A DNA stretch of 42,917 nucleotides from Dyella kyungheensis (GCF_016905005.1 NZ_JADIKC010000015.1:1-42917), one strand, 5' to 3'. Counted from the stretch's first letter, positions 29,511 through 38,751 are shown. Program-made: numbers and translations. Notes: generated by a model from the letters alone, not told the origin.

Positions 29511-30245
29511 TCAGGGGTGCTGTGATGCCTTCTTCCATTGCTGCACCCAGCCGGTGAGGTCGGCGAGTTGCTTGTCCTGGCCTTCGCGCATGGTCATGCC
29601 TACCGCAGAGCCGGCGACGCGGCCTGAGGGATCGATCAGCATGAGAGTGGGATAGATGCTCACGCCCAGCGTGTCGACCAGCGCTTGTCCGTCGTGCAGT
29701 ACCGGCCACTTCAAACCCCGATCGGCCACGAACTGGCGTGCGGTGGCCGCGTCTTCATAGGTGATCGCGACGAAGCCCATATCGCCGTTGGCATGCGCAA
29801 AGGCATTCAGCACCGGCACTTCGGCGATGCATGGCGCACAGTCGGCGAAAAAGAAACTCACCAAGGTGTAGCGGCCGCGCAGGTCGCTCGAATGCTGTGT
29901 GTCGCCTTGCAGCGACGGCAGCTCGAACGGCGGAAAGGCGCTGCCGCGTCCGAACGAGAAACGCCCCGCGCCCGTGCTGGTACCGGGCGGACGCAGGCGC
30001 AGCATCGCCGCGTTGGCCTTGCTGTCGATGGTGCTGCTGTAGTTGCGACCCTGGCCGAGCTGCTGCGCAAACGCGGCGTAGTCCAGCGGTTTGCCGGCGG
30101 CGTCGAGGTAGTGGACGTCGGGTGACGGGCCCAGCCGCAGGGTGGCGACGAAGCCTTGCTCGTCGTTCTGCCTGTCCGCTGCATGGAGCGGGCAGAGGAT
30201 GAGCGCCAGGAGGATTAGACCAAGCAGTCGCGAAGCATGCCGCAT
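29511..30245 (-). CDS. TlpA-like thiol-disulfide protein, secreted
   Basis: 244 residues with a signal peptide (LLGLILLALILCPLHAADR). The thioredoxin-fold domain occupies the C-terminal ~150 residues: FPPFELPSLQGD, then TLVSFFFADCAPCIAEVPVL with the active-site pair Cys136-A-P-Cys139, then the cis-proline loop IYPTLMLIDPSGRV. This matches TlpA/ResA-type periplasmic disulfide reductases. The N-terminal ~100 residues form an extra domain of unknown type. Possible partners include cytochrome c or cytochrome oxidase maturation, but the gene is adjacent to putA, not to the cox cluster. Confidence 0.82.
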   Translation of the reverse strand: MRHASRLLGLILLALILCPLHAADRQNDEQGFVATLRLGPSPDVHYLDAAGKPLDYAAFAQQLGQGRNYSSTIDSKANAAMLRLRPPGTSTGAGRFSFGRGSAFPPFELPSLQGDTQHSSDLRGRYTLVSFFFADCAPCIAEVPVLNAFAHANGDMGFVAITYEDAATARQFVADRGLKWPVLHDGQALVDTLGVSIYPTLMLIDPSGRVAGSAVGMTMREGQDKQLADLTGWVQQWKKASQHP

Positions 30246-30265
30246 GCGGGCTCCCTTCGAACGTG

Positions 30266-30291
30266 CGGGCCGGCGCGGTTGCGCCGGCCCG
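30266..30291 (-). terminator. GC hairpin after putA
   Basis: CGGGCCGGCGC, loop GGTT, GCGCCGGCCCG: an 11-bp perfect stem just downstream of the putA stop. It has no T-run on the minus strand. Confidence 0.5.
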
Positions 30292-30299
30292 TGTTGCGC

Positions 30300-33200
30300 T
30301 TACTCGCCGATGGTAAGCAGCGAGGCGTTGCCGCCAGCGGCGGTGGTGTTGATGGTGAGCGTGCGCTCGCCGGCAAAACGCAGCAGGTAGTGCGGGCCGC
30401 CGGCCTTCGGGCCGGTGCCCGACAGGCCTTCGCCGCCGAACGGCTGCACGCCGACCACCGCGCCGATCTGGTTGCGGTTGACGTAGCAGTTGCCCACGCG
30501 CGCACGGCTCTGGATGAACTCCACCGTGTCGTCGATGCGGCTGTGGATGCCGAGCGTAAGGCCGTAGCCGGTGGCGTTGATCTGGTCCACCACGTTCGGC
30601 AGCTCGTCGGCCTTCCAGCGGATCACGTGCAGTACCGGGCCGAAGATTTCACGGGTCAGCGTGGCCAGGCCCGGGATTTCGTAGGCACGCGGCGCGAAGA
30701 ACGTGCCGTTGCCGGTGGTGGCCGGGTCGAGCGCGACTTCGCCGATCTTCTTCGCTTCCTTGTCCATGCGTGCGGCGTGGTCGACCAGGATCTTCTTCGC
30801 ATCCTCGTCGATCACCGGACCCACGTCGGTCGACAGCTGGCCCGGGTCGCCCACCTTCAGCTCGGCCATCGCGCCTGCAAGCATCGCATTGACCTTGTCG
30901 GCGATGTCTTCCTGCACGAACAGGACGCGCGCCGCCGAGCAGCGCTGGCCGGCGGACTGGAACGCGGAGGAAATCACGTCCTTGACGATCTGTTCCGGCA
31001 GCGCGGAAGAGTCCGCGATCATCGCGTTCTGGCCACCGGTTTCGGCGATCAGCGCAGCGATGGGTGCATTGCGCGCGGCGAGGGCGCGGTTGATCGCCCA
31101 GGCGGTTTCGGTCGAACCGGTGAAGGCCACGCCAGACACGCGCGGATCACGCGTCAGCGCCGCACCGACAGTGGCGCCGTCGCCCGGCAGATACTGCAGC
31201 ACGTCGGCGGGCACGCCAGCGTCATGCAGCAACTTCACCGCGACATAGCCGATCAGGCTGGTCTGCTCGGCGGGCTTGGCAATCACGGCGTTGCCGGCGG
31301 CAAGCGCCGCGCTGACCTGGCCCAGGAAGATCGCCAGCGGGAAGTTCCACGGGCTGATGCAGACGAACACGCCGCGGCCACTCAAGAACAGCTGGTTGCT
31401 CTCGCCGGTGGGACCGGGCAGCTGTTCCGGATGGCCAAACAGGCGGCGTGCCATGGTCGCGTAGTAACGCAGGAAGTCGGCAGCCTCGCGGATTTCGGCA
31501 ATGGCGTCGGGCAGGCTCTTGCCTGCTTCGCGCACGCACAGCGCGATGAATTCGCCGCGACGCGCTTCGAGCTGCTCGGCGGCGTGCTCGAGAATCGCGG
31601 CACGGCTGGCCGCCGGCAGACGATCCCACGCGTGATGCGCGTTCACGGCATTGGCGAGCGCCTTGTCGACGGTGGCGCTGTCGGCGGTGACGTAGCTGCC
31701 CACGTTCTGGCGGCGGTCGGCCGGATTGCTCACCTGCACGGTGGCACCGGTGCTCTTGGCGCCGGGCACCAGCGGTTCGGCGTTCCACGGACCGCTCTTG
31801 TTCTGGATCGCCTCGGCGAGGGCCTTCAGTTCGTTATCGTTGGAGAAGTTGACGCCCATGGAATTCTTCCGCAGTTCACCGTAGAGATTCACCGGCAGGG
31901 GGATGCGCGGGTGAGGAATGGAGGCAAAGGAGCGCACGGTCTCGCAAGGATCGGCGACCAGTTCGCGCACCGGCAGCGATTCGTCGACCACGCGGTTGAC
32001 GAAGCTGGTGTTGGCGCCGTTCTCGAGCAGGCGGCGTACCAGGTAAGGCAGCAGGTCTTCATGCGTGCCCACGGGTGCGTACACGCGGCACGGCACGTTC
32101 AAGTTCTGCCTGCCGATCACTTCGGCGTAGAGGTCCGTGCCCATGCCGTGCAGGCGCTGGTATTCGTACGGACGGTTCTGCGCCAGGTGGTGCACGGCAG
32201 CGATGGTGTGCGCGTTGTGCGTGGCGAACTGCGGGTAGATCAGCGCCACGCCGGCATCGAACAGCTTGCGTGCGCACGCCAGGTACGACACGTCGGTGTT
32301 CGGCTTGCGCGTATACACCGGATAACCGCTGAGGCCATTTTCCTGGGCGCGCTTCACTTCGGCGTCCCAGTACGCGCCCTTGACCAGTCGCACGTACCAG
32401 CGACGGCCGCTGGCGCGGCCGGTTTCGATCAGCCAGTCGATCACGAACGGCGTGCGCTTGGCATAGGCCTGCACCACGATGCCGAGGCCGTTCCAGCCTT
32501 CCAGCGAGGGGTGCGCGAACACGTCGCCGAGAATGTCGAGCGACAGTTCGAGACGATCGGCTTCTTCCGCGTCGACGGACAGCGCGATGCCGTTCTTCAT
32601 CGCCAGCTGCGAGAGTTCCAGCAGCTTGGCGGTGAGATCGCGGCGGGCGATTTCGCGCTTGGCCACTTCGTAGCGCGGATGCAGCGCGGAGAGCTTCACC
32701 GAGATCGACGGCGCATCGGTGTGGTTGGCGAACGGACCGCGCGAACCGATCGCGGCGATCGCGTTGCGATAATCCTGCTGATAGCGCTCGGCGGTTTCGC
32801 TGGTGAGCGCGGATTCGCCCAGCATGTCGTAGGAATAGCGATAGACCGCATATTCCTTCTGCGCGCAGCGATCCAACGCTTCGCCGATGGTGCGGCCCAT
32901 CACGAACTGGTGGCCCATGATGCGCATGGCCTGGCGCACGGCCAGGCGGATCGCCGGCTCGCCCGCGCGGCCCACCAGGCGACGCAGCGCGCCGGTGAAA
33001 TCGTGGCGCGTCTCTTCCGACAGCGTGACCAGCTTGCCGGTGAGCATCAGGCCCCAGGTGGAGACGTTGACGAACAGCGACTCGCTCTGGCCCAGGTGCT
33101 TCTTCCAGTTCGCGTCGCCCAGCTTGTCGCGGATCAGCTTGTCGGCGGTGGTCTTGTCCGGAATGCGCAGCAGCGCTTCGGCCACGCACATCAGCAGCAC

Positions 33201-33455
33201 GCCTTCCTCCGAGGAGAGGTCGTACTGGCGCATGAAGGATTCGACCGCGCTCTGGTCCTTGGCGCGCACACGTACGCGGCTGACCAGCTCGGCGGCCAGG
33301 TCGATCACCTTTTCGCGCTCGACCGGCGGCAAGGTGGCCTGGGCCAGCAGGTCGTTGACCGCTTCGGTCTCGTCGCGCAGCCAGTTGGCCGTGATGCGCG
33401 CGCGAGCCGGTTCGACGCCGGTCGGCAGTTCGGGGCTGAGAATGGGTTGTGTCAC
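30300..33455 (-). CDS. putA: bifunctional proline dehydrogenase / L-glutamate gamma-semialdehyde dehydrogenase
   Basis: 1051 residues. PutA oxidises proline to pyrroline-5-carboxylate with FAD, then the semialdehyde to glutamate with NAD+. The N-terminal half contains the PRODH barrel (SIHxxxAP-type segment SISVKLSALHPRYEV, then VQAYAKRTPFVIDWLIETGR, then RLVKGAYWDAEVKRAQ). The C-terminal half has the aldehyde dehydrogenase residues Glu805 (AETGGQN) and nucleophile Cys839 (QSAGQRCSAAR). There is no N-terminal ribbon-helix-helix DNA-binding domain, so it is a catalytic-only (type A) PutA. The start MTQPILSPELPTG at 33455 is the first available. Confidence 0.97.
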   Translation of the reverse strand: MTQPILSPELPTGVEPARARITANWLRDETEAVNDLLAQATLPPVEREKVIDLAAELVSRVRVRAKDQSAVESFMRQYDLSSEEGVLLMCVAEALLRIPDKTTADKLIRDKLGDANWKKHLGQSESLFVNVSTWGLMLTGKLVTLSEETRHDFTGALRRLVGRAGEPAIRLAVRQAMRIMGHQFVMGRTIGEALDRCAQKEYAVYRYSYDMLGESALTSETAERYQQDYRNAIAAIGSRGPFANHTDAPSISVKLSALHPRYEVAKREIARRDLTAKLLELSQLAMKNGIALSVDAEEADRLELSLDILGDVFAHPSLEGWNGLGIVVQAYAKRTPFVIDWLIETGRASGRRWYVRLVKGAYWDAEVKRAQENGLSGYPVYTRKPNTDVSYLACARKLFDAGVALIYPQFATHNAHTIAAVHHLAQNRPYEYQRLHGMGTDLYAEVIGRQNLNVPCRVYAPVGTHEDLLPYLVRRLLENGANTSFVNRVVDESLPVRELVADPCETVRSFASIPHPRIPLPVNLYGELRKNSMGVNFSNDNELKALAEAIQNKSGPWNAEPLVPGAKSTGATVQVSNPADRRQNVGSYVTADSATVDKALANAVNAHHAWDRLPAASRAAILEHAAEQLEARRGEFIALCVREAGKSLPDAIAEIREAADFLRYYATMARRLFGHPEQLPGPTGESNQLFLSGRGVFVCISPWNFPLAIFLGQVSAALAAGNAVIAKPAEQTSLIGYVAVKLLHDAGVPADVLQYLPGDGATVGAALTRDPRVSGVAFTGSTETAWAINRALAARNAPIAALIAETGGQNAMIADSSALPEQIVKDVISSAFQSAGQRCSAARVLFVQEDIADKVNAMLAGAMAELKVGDPGQLSTDVGPVIDEDAKKILVDHAARMDKEAKKIGEVALDPATTGNGTFFAPRAYEIPGLATLTREIFGPVLHVIRWKADELPNVVDQINATGYGLTLGIHSRIDDTVEFIQSRARVGNCYVNRNQIGAVVGVQPFGGEGLSGTGPKAGGPHYLLRFAGERTLTINTTAAGGNASLLTIGE

Positions 33456-33921
33456 TGGGCTTTAGCCGAAACGTGGTGGGGGCAGGGAATCGCGGAATTG
33501 TACGCGTGGGGGCCATACGCACGCACCCGTACGCGGTGTTGCGGTGCGGCAGCCGCCATGCGGCCGTACACATATATATGGGCGGGAGCGCTGCGGAAGA
33601 AGGCTTCCCGGATGAGCGTTGTCATCCCGGCGGCATGGCGTGGCGCGGCAGATGTCAGCGGCGTGTCGGGCACGCGCCGCGGCCCGTGGCAAACGGTCGC
33701 ACCCAAGGCGCCGCTCAGCCTGGTGGTCGTCACTATGGGCGCCATGGGTTGCGCAAACGTGTGTTCCGCAAGGGAAAGCAGCGCTTGTGCGGGCGTCTGT
33801 ACGCGCACGCGAGCACGAACTTGCGCATTCACCCCTGCTTCAAATCAAGCACATGCGGCATTCTTGCTCCCCGATGCGCTCGCGGCCTATCATGCTTGGG
33901 TTCCAGGCACGCCGGGTTCTC
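33456..33921. promoter_or_regulatory. divergent region putA / cox cluster
   Basis: 466 bases between divergent genes. Long forward and reverse frames are open here (for example 33619 onward) but their translations are Arg/Ala/His-rich and random-looking, so I treat them as noise. Promoters of putA and of the cox transcript are expected in this stretch; I see no clear operator. It includes an AT-rich spot (ACACATATATATG near 33568). Confidence 0.45.
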
Positions 33922-34407
33922 ATGATCGTGCTTCGACCAGCAGCAGCCGGCTTGCCGTGCGCAACGATGTGGCTCAAGCCCAATCGTGCCCTGAGCCGAC
34001 GCGACCTGCGTCGATTGATCGGAGTTCTGGCGGCGCTGGCGTTGACGACGGCCGTGTTGGGAGCATGGCAGGGGAATGTCTTTGCTCCTTTGTTTGCACT
34101 GGTCGAGTCCTCCGCGGTGGCTTTCGCCCTTGGCGTAGCCTGGCGGGCCGGCGACCGCAGCGAACGCATCACCCTCGACGAGTCGTCGCTGGAGGTGCAA
34201 TCCCTGCCAGGTCGGCGCAGTGCGCGTTTTCCCACGTATTGGGTGCGCGTGCGGCTGCGGTCCGGTCAAGGGAGGGATCGTCTGCTGCTGGCGTCGCATG
34301 GACGGGAGCTGGAAATCGGGGCTTTCCTCGGGGAAGAGGAGCGTGCCGAGCTGTCAAGGAAACTCATGGTGTTGCTGGCGGAGCTCAACCAACAGCAGCG
34401 CAGGTAG
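33922..34407 (+). CDS. DUF2244 family membrane protein
   Basis: 161 residues. LKPNRALSRRDLRRLIGVL, then two membrane helices (ALALTTAVLGAWQGNVFAPLFALVESSAVAFALGVAW), RITLDESSLEVQS, then FPTYWVRVRLRSG and LASHGRELEIGAFLGEEER match the DUF2244 pattern (l.pNrsls..., GaW...pf..le...l..af, eri.l....l.v, W.rV.l....L.SHGr.veiG.FL...eR). In many Proteobacteria it sits directly before coxB, as here (19 bases), and is presumed to help oxidase assembly or function. The start is uncertain (ATG 33892 or 33922) since neither has a clear SD. Confidence 0.75.
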   Translation: MIVLRPAAAGLPCATMWLKPNRALSRRDLRRLIGVLAALALTTAVLGAWQGNVFAPLFALVESSAVAFALGVAWRAGDRSERITLDESSLEVQSLPGRRSARFPTYWVRVRLRSGQGRDRLLLASHGRELEIGAFLGEEERAELSRKLMVLLAELNQQQRR

Positions 34408-34426
34408 GTTCAACAAAGGTGCAAAC

Positions 34427-35392
34427 ATGACATCTGGCGGCATCAAGCCTGGCAGCATCAAGCGAGCAGTGGCGGCAAGCGCACTCTTCGCTCTAACCAT
34501 GTTCGGCGGCGTGGCCTCGGCCAATCCGCAGCCAGGGCAGTTGAACATGACCCGCGGCGCGTCCACCTGGTCGCCCGAGGCTTATTTCCTCAACAACGTT
34601 GCCCTCGGCGTGTGCGTCGTGATTGGCATCCTTGTGTTCGGCGCGATGTTCATCGCGATGTTCCGCTTCCGCAAATCGCGCGGCGCGGTGGCCGAGAAGT
34701 GGTCGCACAACACGACGCTCGAGATCGTGTGGACGACCATCCCCGTGATCATCCTGATCGTGCTGGCCTACCTGGCCACCGGCGGCCTGCGCACGTTCGC
34801 CGACACCACCGGCTCGCAGATGACTGTGAAGGTCACCGGCTACCAGTGGAAGTGGCGCTACGACTATGTCGAGTACCAGGGCAAGGCGATCGACAAGGTC
34901 GGCTTCATGTCCAAGCTCGACCGCGAAAGCGACGAGACGCGCCAGCTCAATTCGGGCCTCGATCCGCACAACGTGAAGGTGGGCGACGAAAACACCTACC
35001 TGCTCAACGTGGACAAGCCGCTGGTGGTGCCGGTGGGCACCAAGATCCGCTTCGTGATCACCGCGGGCGACGTGATCCACTCCTGGTGGGTGCCGGCGCT
35101 GGGCTGGAAGATGGATGCCATCCCGGGCATCGTCAACGCCGCCTGGACCAATATCACCGAGCCGGGTACGTATCGCGGCCAGTGCGCCGAGCTGTGCGGC
35201 CAGGATCACGGCTTCATGCCGATCGTGGTGCAGGCGCTGCCGAAGGCCGAGTTCGAGAAGTGGCTGGCCGAGCAGGAGGCCGCGGCAACGCCGCCGCCGG
35301 CTCAGCCCGCAGCACCGGCACCGGCTTCCACTGCTGCCGCGCCCAAGACCGCGGCCGTCGACGCACCTGTTTCGCAGGGCCATCAGGGCTGA
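34427..35392 (+). CDS. coxB: cytochrome c oxidase subunit II
   Basis: 321 residues. A signal-type N-terminus and two membrane helices (residues about 60-80 and 100-120) precede the periplasmic cupredoxin domain. The CuA site is complete: His218 (VIHSWW), Cys253-x3-Cys257 (QCAELCGQ), His261 and Met264. Cytochrome c delivers electrons to this site. The last ~45 residues are an Ala/Pro-rich tail and there is no fused cytochrome c domain. It starts 19 bases after the DUF2244 gene and precedes coxA, forming one operon. Confidence 0.95.
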   Translation: MTSGGIKPGSIKRAVAASALFALTMFGGVASANPQPGQLNMTRGASTWSPEAYFLNNVALGVCVVIGILVFGAMFIAMFRFRKSRGAVAEKWSHNTTLEIVWTTIPVIILIVLAYLATGGLRTFADTTGSQMTVKVTGYQWKWRYDYVEYQGKAIDKVGFMSKLDRESDETRQLNSGLDPHNVKVGDENTYLLNVDKPLVVPVGTKIRFVITAGDVIHSWWVPALGWKMDAIPGIVNAAWTNITEPGTYRGQCAELCGQDHGFMPIVVQALPKAEFEKWLAEQEAAATPPPAQPAAPAPASTAAAPKTAAVDAPVSQGHQG

Positions 35393-35439
35393 GCAATCAG
35401 CTCCATCACAGCATTCGCATTTAGGTAGAGGTGCAAGGC

Positions 35440-37059
35440 ATGGCCCACGCAGCGACACACGATCATCATCACGACGATCATCACGGCGCGCCCAAGAATT
35501 TCTTCGTCCGTTGGTGCATGTCCACCAACCACAAGGACATCGGCACGCTGTATCTGGTGTTCTCGCTCTTGATGTTCTTCATTGGCGGCAGCTTCGCGAT
35601 GGTGATCCGCGCGGAACTGTTCAAGCCCGGCATGCAGCTGGTGCAGCCGTACTTCTTCAACGAAATGACCACGATGCATGCGCTGGTCATGATCTTCGGC
35701 GCCGTGATGCCGGCCTTCGTGGGCCTGGGCAACTGGATGATCCCGCTGATGATCGGTGCGCCGGACATGGCGTTGCCACGCATGAACAACCTGTCGTTCT
35801 GGATCCTGCCGTTCGCCTTCTCGCTGCTGCTGTCCACGCTGTTCCTTCCGGGCGGTGGCCCGGCCGGCGGCTGGACCATGTACCCGCCGCTGTCGCTGCA
35901 GGGTGACTCGGTCGCGTACCTGGTGTTCGCGGTGCACTTGATGGGTATCAGCTCGATCATGGGCGCGATCAACATCATCGCCACCATCCTCAACATGCGC
36001 GCGCCGGGCATGGATCTGCTGAAGATGCCGGTGTTCGTGTGGAGCTGGCTGATCACCGCGTTCCTGCTGATCGCCGTGATGCCGGTGCTGGCCGGTGCGG
36101 TGACCATGCTGCTCACCGACAAGTACTTCGGCACCAGCTTCTTCAATGCGGCGGGCGGCGGCGACCCGGTGCTGTTCCAGCACATCTTCTGGTTCTTCGG
36201 CCACCCCGAGGTCTACATCATGATCTTGCCGGCCTTTGGCCTGGTCTCCGAGATCATCCCGACCTTCGCGCGCAAGCCGATCTTCGGTTACAAGGCGATG
36301 GTGTTCGCGATTGCCTCGATCGCCTTCCTGTCGTTCATCGTGTGGGCCCACCACATGTTCGCGGTGGGTCTGCCGCTGGGCGGCGAAATCTTCTTCATGT
36401 ACGCCACCATGCTGATCGCGGTGCCGACCGGCGTGAAGGTGTTCAACTGGGTCAGCACCATGTGGGGCGGCTCGATGACGTTCGAAACGCCGATGCTGTT
36501 CGCCATCGCGTTCGTCATCCTGTTCACCATCGGCGGCTTCTCCGGCCTGATGCTGGCGCTGGCCCCGGCCGACTTCCAGTATCACGACACGTACTTCGTG
36601 GTGGCCCACTTCCACTACGTGCTGGTGACTGGTGCGATCTTCGCGATCATCGCGGGCACCTACTACTGGCTGCCGAAGTGGACCGGCCGCATGTATTCGG
36701 AAACGTGGGGCAAGATCCACTTCTGGAACAGCGTGATCTGGGTCAACGTGTTGTTCTTCCCGCAGCACTTCCTGGGCCTGGCCGGCATGCCGCGCCGCAT
36801 CCCGGATTACAACGTGGCGTTCGCCAACTTCAACATGATCAGCTCGATCGGCGGCTTCCTGTTCGGCGCCTCGCAGCTGATCTTCCTTGGCGTGATCATC
36901 CACGCGGTGTGGTTCTCCAAGAAGAAGGCACCGGACCGCGTGTGGGAAGGCGCCAAGGGCCTGGAGTGGACGCTGCCGTCGCCCGCGCCGTATCACACGT
37001 TCGATGTGCCGCCGGTCATCCATGATGACGAACTGGCACACGGCCACGTCGAAGACTGA
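35440..37059 (+). CDS. coxA: cytochrome c oxidase subunit I
   Basis: 539 residues, twelve membrane helices. This is the catalytic subunit that holds heme a, heme a3 and CuB. Ligands seen: His80 (TTMHALVM), His255 with crosslinked Tyr259 and Glu257 in GHPEVYI, His304-His305 (WAHHMF), and His390/His392 (VAHFHYV). The N-terminus has a His/Asp-rich segment (MAHAATHDHHHDDHHG). The MST-N-HKDIGTLYL opening is typical of aa3-type A-family enzymes. ATG 35440 fits a GAGGTG SD; the frame is open from GTG 35431. Confidence 0.96.
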   Translation: MAHAATHDHHHDDHHGAPKNFFVRWCMSTNHKDIGTLYLVFSLLMFFIGGSFAMVIRAELFKPGMQLVQPYFFNEMTTMHALVMIFGAVMPAFVGLGNWMIPLMIGAPDMALPRMNNLSFWILPFAFSLLLSTLFLPGGGPAGGWTMYPPLSLQGDSVAYLVFAVHLMGISSIMGAINIIATILNMRAPGMDLLKMPVFVWSWLITAFLLIAVMPVLAGAVTMLLTDKYFGTSFFNAAGGGDPVLFQHIFWFFGHPEVYIMILPAFGLVSEIIPTFARKPIFGYKAMVFAIASIAFLSFIVWAHHMFAVGLPLGGEIFFMYATMLIAVPTGVKVFNWVSTMWGGSMTFETPMLFAIAFVILFTIGGFSGLMLALAPADFQYHDTYFVVAHFHYVLVTGAIFAIIAGTYYWLPKWTGRMYSETWGKIHFWNSVIWVNVLFFPQHFLGLAGMPRRIPDYNVAFANFNMISSIGGFLFGASQLIFLGVIIHAVWFSKKKAPDRVWEGAKGLEWTLPSPAPYHTFDVPPVIHDDELAHGHVED

Positions 37060-37109
37060 TCCACGTATTGCCGCTCCGGTGTTGTGCCGGAGCGGAAGGA
37101 AGCGAAACG

Positions 37110-37241
37110 ATGAACCAGCCGTCCATGACAACGATCGAGCAAGCCCGCAAGAAAGGTGTGCGACTCACCGTCACGGTGGTCGGCACCATCGCCTTTGCGA
37201 TCTTCGTGCTCTCGTTGTTGCAGGGGCTGAAGTACTCCTGA
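37110..37241 (+). CDS. 43-aa single-helix membrane protein in the cox operon
   Basis: ATG 37110 follows GGAAGGAAG. The peptide MNQPSMTTIEQARKKGVRLT continues with one membrane helix (VTVVGTIAFAIFVLSLLQGL) and ends KYS at TGA 37239-37241. It lies between coxA and coxC, at the position where related xanthomonads carry ctaG (cox11) or other assembly genes. Tiny oxidase subunits or assembly peptides of this form exist in other bacteria, but I cannot match it to one. Confidence 0.6.
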   Translation: MNQPSMTTIEQARKKGVRLTVTVVGTIAFAIFVLSLLQGLKYS

Positions 37242-37349
37242 CGCGACCTTGCAGTATTCCTCCGCGATGCCGATGAGGCATCACGGGTTGCAGCCCGGGC
37301 GACGAGTGCGCGGGCGGAAGTAGACAGAGCATTCCATAGGGATCTCAGC

Positions 37350-38237
37350 ATGGCCCAGCAAGAAGGCGTTTATTTCGTTCCATCCAAGAGCCAGTGGCCG
37401 ATCGTGGCCGCGGTGGTCATGTTCGTCACCGTGCTCGGTGCCGCGCATTGGCTGAATGCGCCCCCGGGTGAAGCGGGCTTTGGCAAGACCATGCTCACCG
37501 TCGGCATCGTCGGCATCCTGCTGATGTTCTTCGGCTGGTTCCGCTCGGTGATCCGCGAGTCGCTCGCGGGCAGCTACAACGACCAGGTGGACCGCTCGTT
37601 CCGCATGGGCATGATGTGGTTCATTTTCTCCGAGGTGATGTTCTTCGGCGCCTTCTTCGGCGCGCTGTTTTACGCCCGCATGTTCGCGGTGCCGTGGCTC
37701 GGCGGCGAAGGCCACGGCGTGCTGACCCACCAGTTCCTGTGGAGCGACTACGCCGCTTCGTGGGGCGCTGGCGGCGGTGGCGGTCCGGAGCGCATCGGCG
37801 GCAACTTCGAGACGGTGCTGCCCTGGGGCCTGCCGCTGCTCAACACGCTGATCCTGCTGTCCTCAAGCGTCACCGTGACCATCGCGCACCATGCGCTGAA
37901 GGCCGGCCACCGCGCCAAGATCCTCTGGTTCCTCGGCTTCACCGTGCTGCTGGGCGCCACCTTCCTGTGGTTCCAGGCGCACGAGTACATCGAGGCCTAT
38001 AAAGAGCTCAACCTCACGCTGCAGAGCGGCGTGTACGGCTCGACCTTCTTCATGCTCACCGGCTTCCACGGCATGCACGTGACGCTGGGCACGATCATGC
38101 TGGCGATCATCTGGCTGCGCGTGGCCAAGGGCCATTTCACCAAGGAACACCACTTCGCGTTCGAAGCGGTGGCCTGGTACTGGCACTTCGTCGACGTGGT
38201 ATGGCTCGGCCTGTTCATGTTCGTCTACATCCTCTGA
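37350..38237 (+). CDS. coxC: cytochrome c oxidase subunit III
   Basis: 295 residues with seven membrane helices. The family features include FIFSEVMFFGAFFGALFYAR, LPWGLPLLNTLILLSSSVTVTIAHHAL, FLWFQAHEYIEAY, TGFHGMHVTLGTIML, and EAVAWYWHFVDVVWLGLFMFVYIL. Subunit III stabilises subunit I and helps proton uptake; it carries no redox centre. It ends the structural operon and is followed by a strong terminator. An AGGGATCTC stretch before ATG 37350 serves as SD. Confidence 0.95.
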   Translation: MAQQEGVYFVPSKSQWPIVAAVVMFVTVLGAAHWLNAPPGEAGFGKTMLTVGIVGILLMFFGWFRSVIRESLAGSYNDQVDRSFRMGMMWFIFSEVMFFGAFFGALFYARMFAVPWLGGEGHGVLTHQFLWSDYAASWGAGGGGGPERIGGNFETVLPWGLPLLNTLILLSSSVTVTIAHHALKAGHRAKILWFLGFTVLLGATFLWFQAHEYIEAYKELNLTLQSGVYGSTFFMLTGFHGMHVTLGTIMLAIIWLRVAKGHFTKEHHFAFEAVAWYWHFVDVVWLGLFMFVYIL

Positions 38238-38256
38238 GACGCTGGCGCGTCGCAGC

Positions 38257-38286
38257 AAAAAAGCCCGCCGAAAGGCGGGCTTTTTT
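38257..38286 (+). terminator. strong intrinsic terminator after coxC
   Basis: AAAAAAGCCCGCC, loop GAAA, GGCGGGCTTTTTT: 13-bp perfect stem flanked by A and T runs. It should work in both directions. Confidence 0.93.
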
Positions 38287-38330
38287 GTTGGGGCGGACAG
38301 ACAAAGACCTTCCCTATCTCTGTGGGAGCG

Positions 38331-38430
38331 CACCCTGTACGCGACTCCGACAGCGCGGTAGCGACGGAGGTACCGCAGTCGCCCAAAGGGTGCGCGCCGT
38401 CGGTGTCGCGCACAGGGTGCGCTCCCACAA
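38331..38430. repeat. single REP element
   Basis: TGTGGGAGCGCACCCTGT... to ...ACAGGGTGCGCTCCCACA, the same family as the tandem array at 28.7-29.5 kb. The two ends form a long imperfect hairpin. Confidence 0.85.
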
Positions 38431-38461
38431 GGGGACGGCTGGGGTGAGAGCCCCCAAAAGA

Positions 38462-38490
38462 AAAGCCCGCCAGGGGCGGGCTTTCCAAGG
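38462..38490 (-). terminator. intrinsic terminator for the DUF2909 gene
   Basis: On the minus strand: GAAAGCCCGCC, loop CCT, GGCGGGCTTTTC and further T's. It lies 45 bases after the stop of the minus-strand gene at 38536. Confidence 0.8.
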
Positions 38491-38535
38491 AACCGTTTGT
38501 CGCAGCAAGGCGAGCAGGGCGCTTGACCGCTACAA

Positions 38536-38751
38536 TTACTGCCCCACGCCGTGCGGGTGGAGCCAGCCCATCCAGATGCCGAACACCACCATCAGGATGA
38601 GCAGCACCGACAGCCCGATGCGACGGGTCAGCGCCCACACCGTGCGCTTGCTGCCTTCCTTGTCGGTCATCATGAAATACAGGGCCTGACCAAGATTGAA
38701 CAGCACCACCAGCAGCAGAATCACCAGCGCATATTTGTAGATGGTTTCCAC
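38536..38751 (-). CDS. twin transmembrane protein, DUF2909
   Basis: 71 residues, two membrane helices (YKYALVILLLVVLFNLGQALYFMM and IGLSVLLILMVVFGIWMGWL) joined by a basic loop (TDKEGSKRTVWALTRR). This is the DUF2909/twin-transmembrane pattern of proteins encoded beside SURF1 in gammaproteobacterial oxidase clusters, presumably aiding assembly. It is divergent from SURF1, with 59 bases between the two starts. Confidence 0.85.
   Translation of the reverse strand: METIYKYALVILLLVVLFNLGQALYFMMTDKEGSKRTVWALTRRIGLSVLLILMVVFGIWMGWLHPHGVGQ

Noticed and set aside
33619-33921. N-terminal extension of the DUF2244 gene or a separate gene
   Set aside because: Residues before the DUF2244 core are Arg/Cys/Ala-rich and match nothing; no SD is seen at the upstream starts.
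30237-34430. 1397-aa plus-strand open frame opposite putA and beyond
   Set aside because: It runs antisense to the whole of putA, whose catalytic residues are intact. The long open frame is a codon-bias effect of a GC-rich genome.
35383-37131. 582-aa minus-strand frame opposite coxA
   Set aside because: Shadow of coxA; Asp/Glu/His/Arg-rich low-complexity translation.
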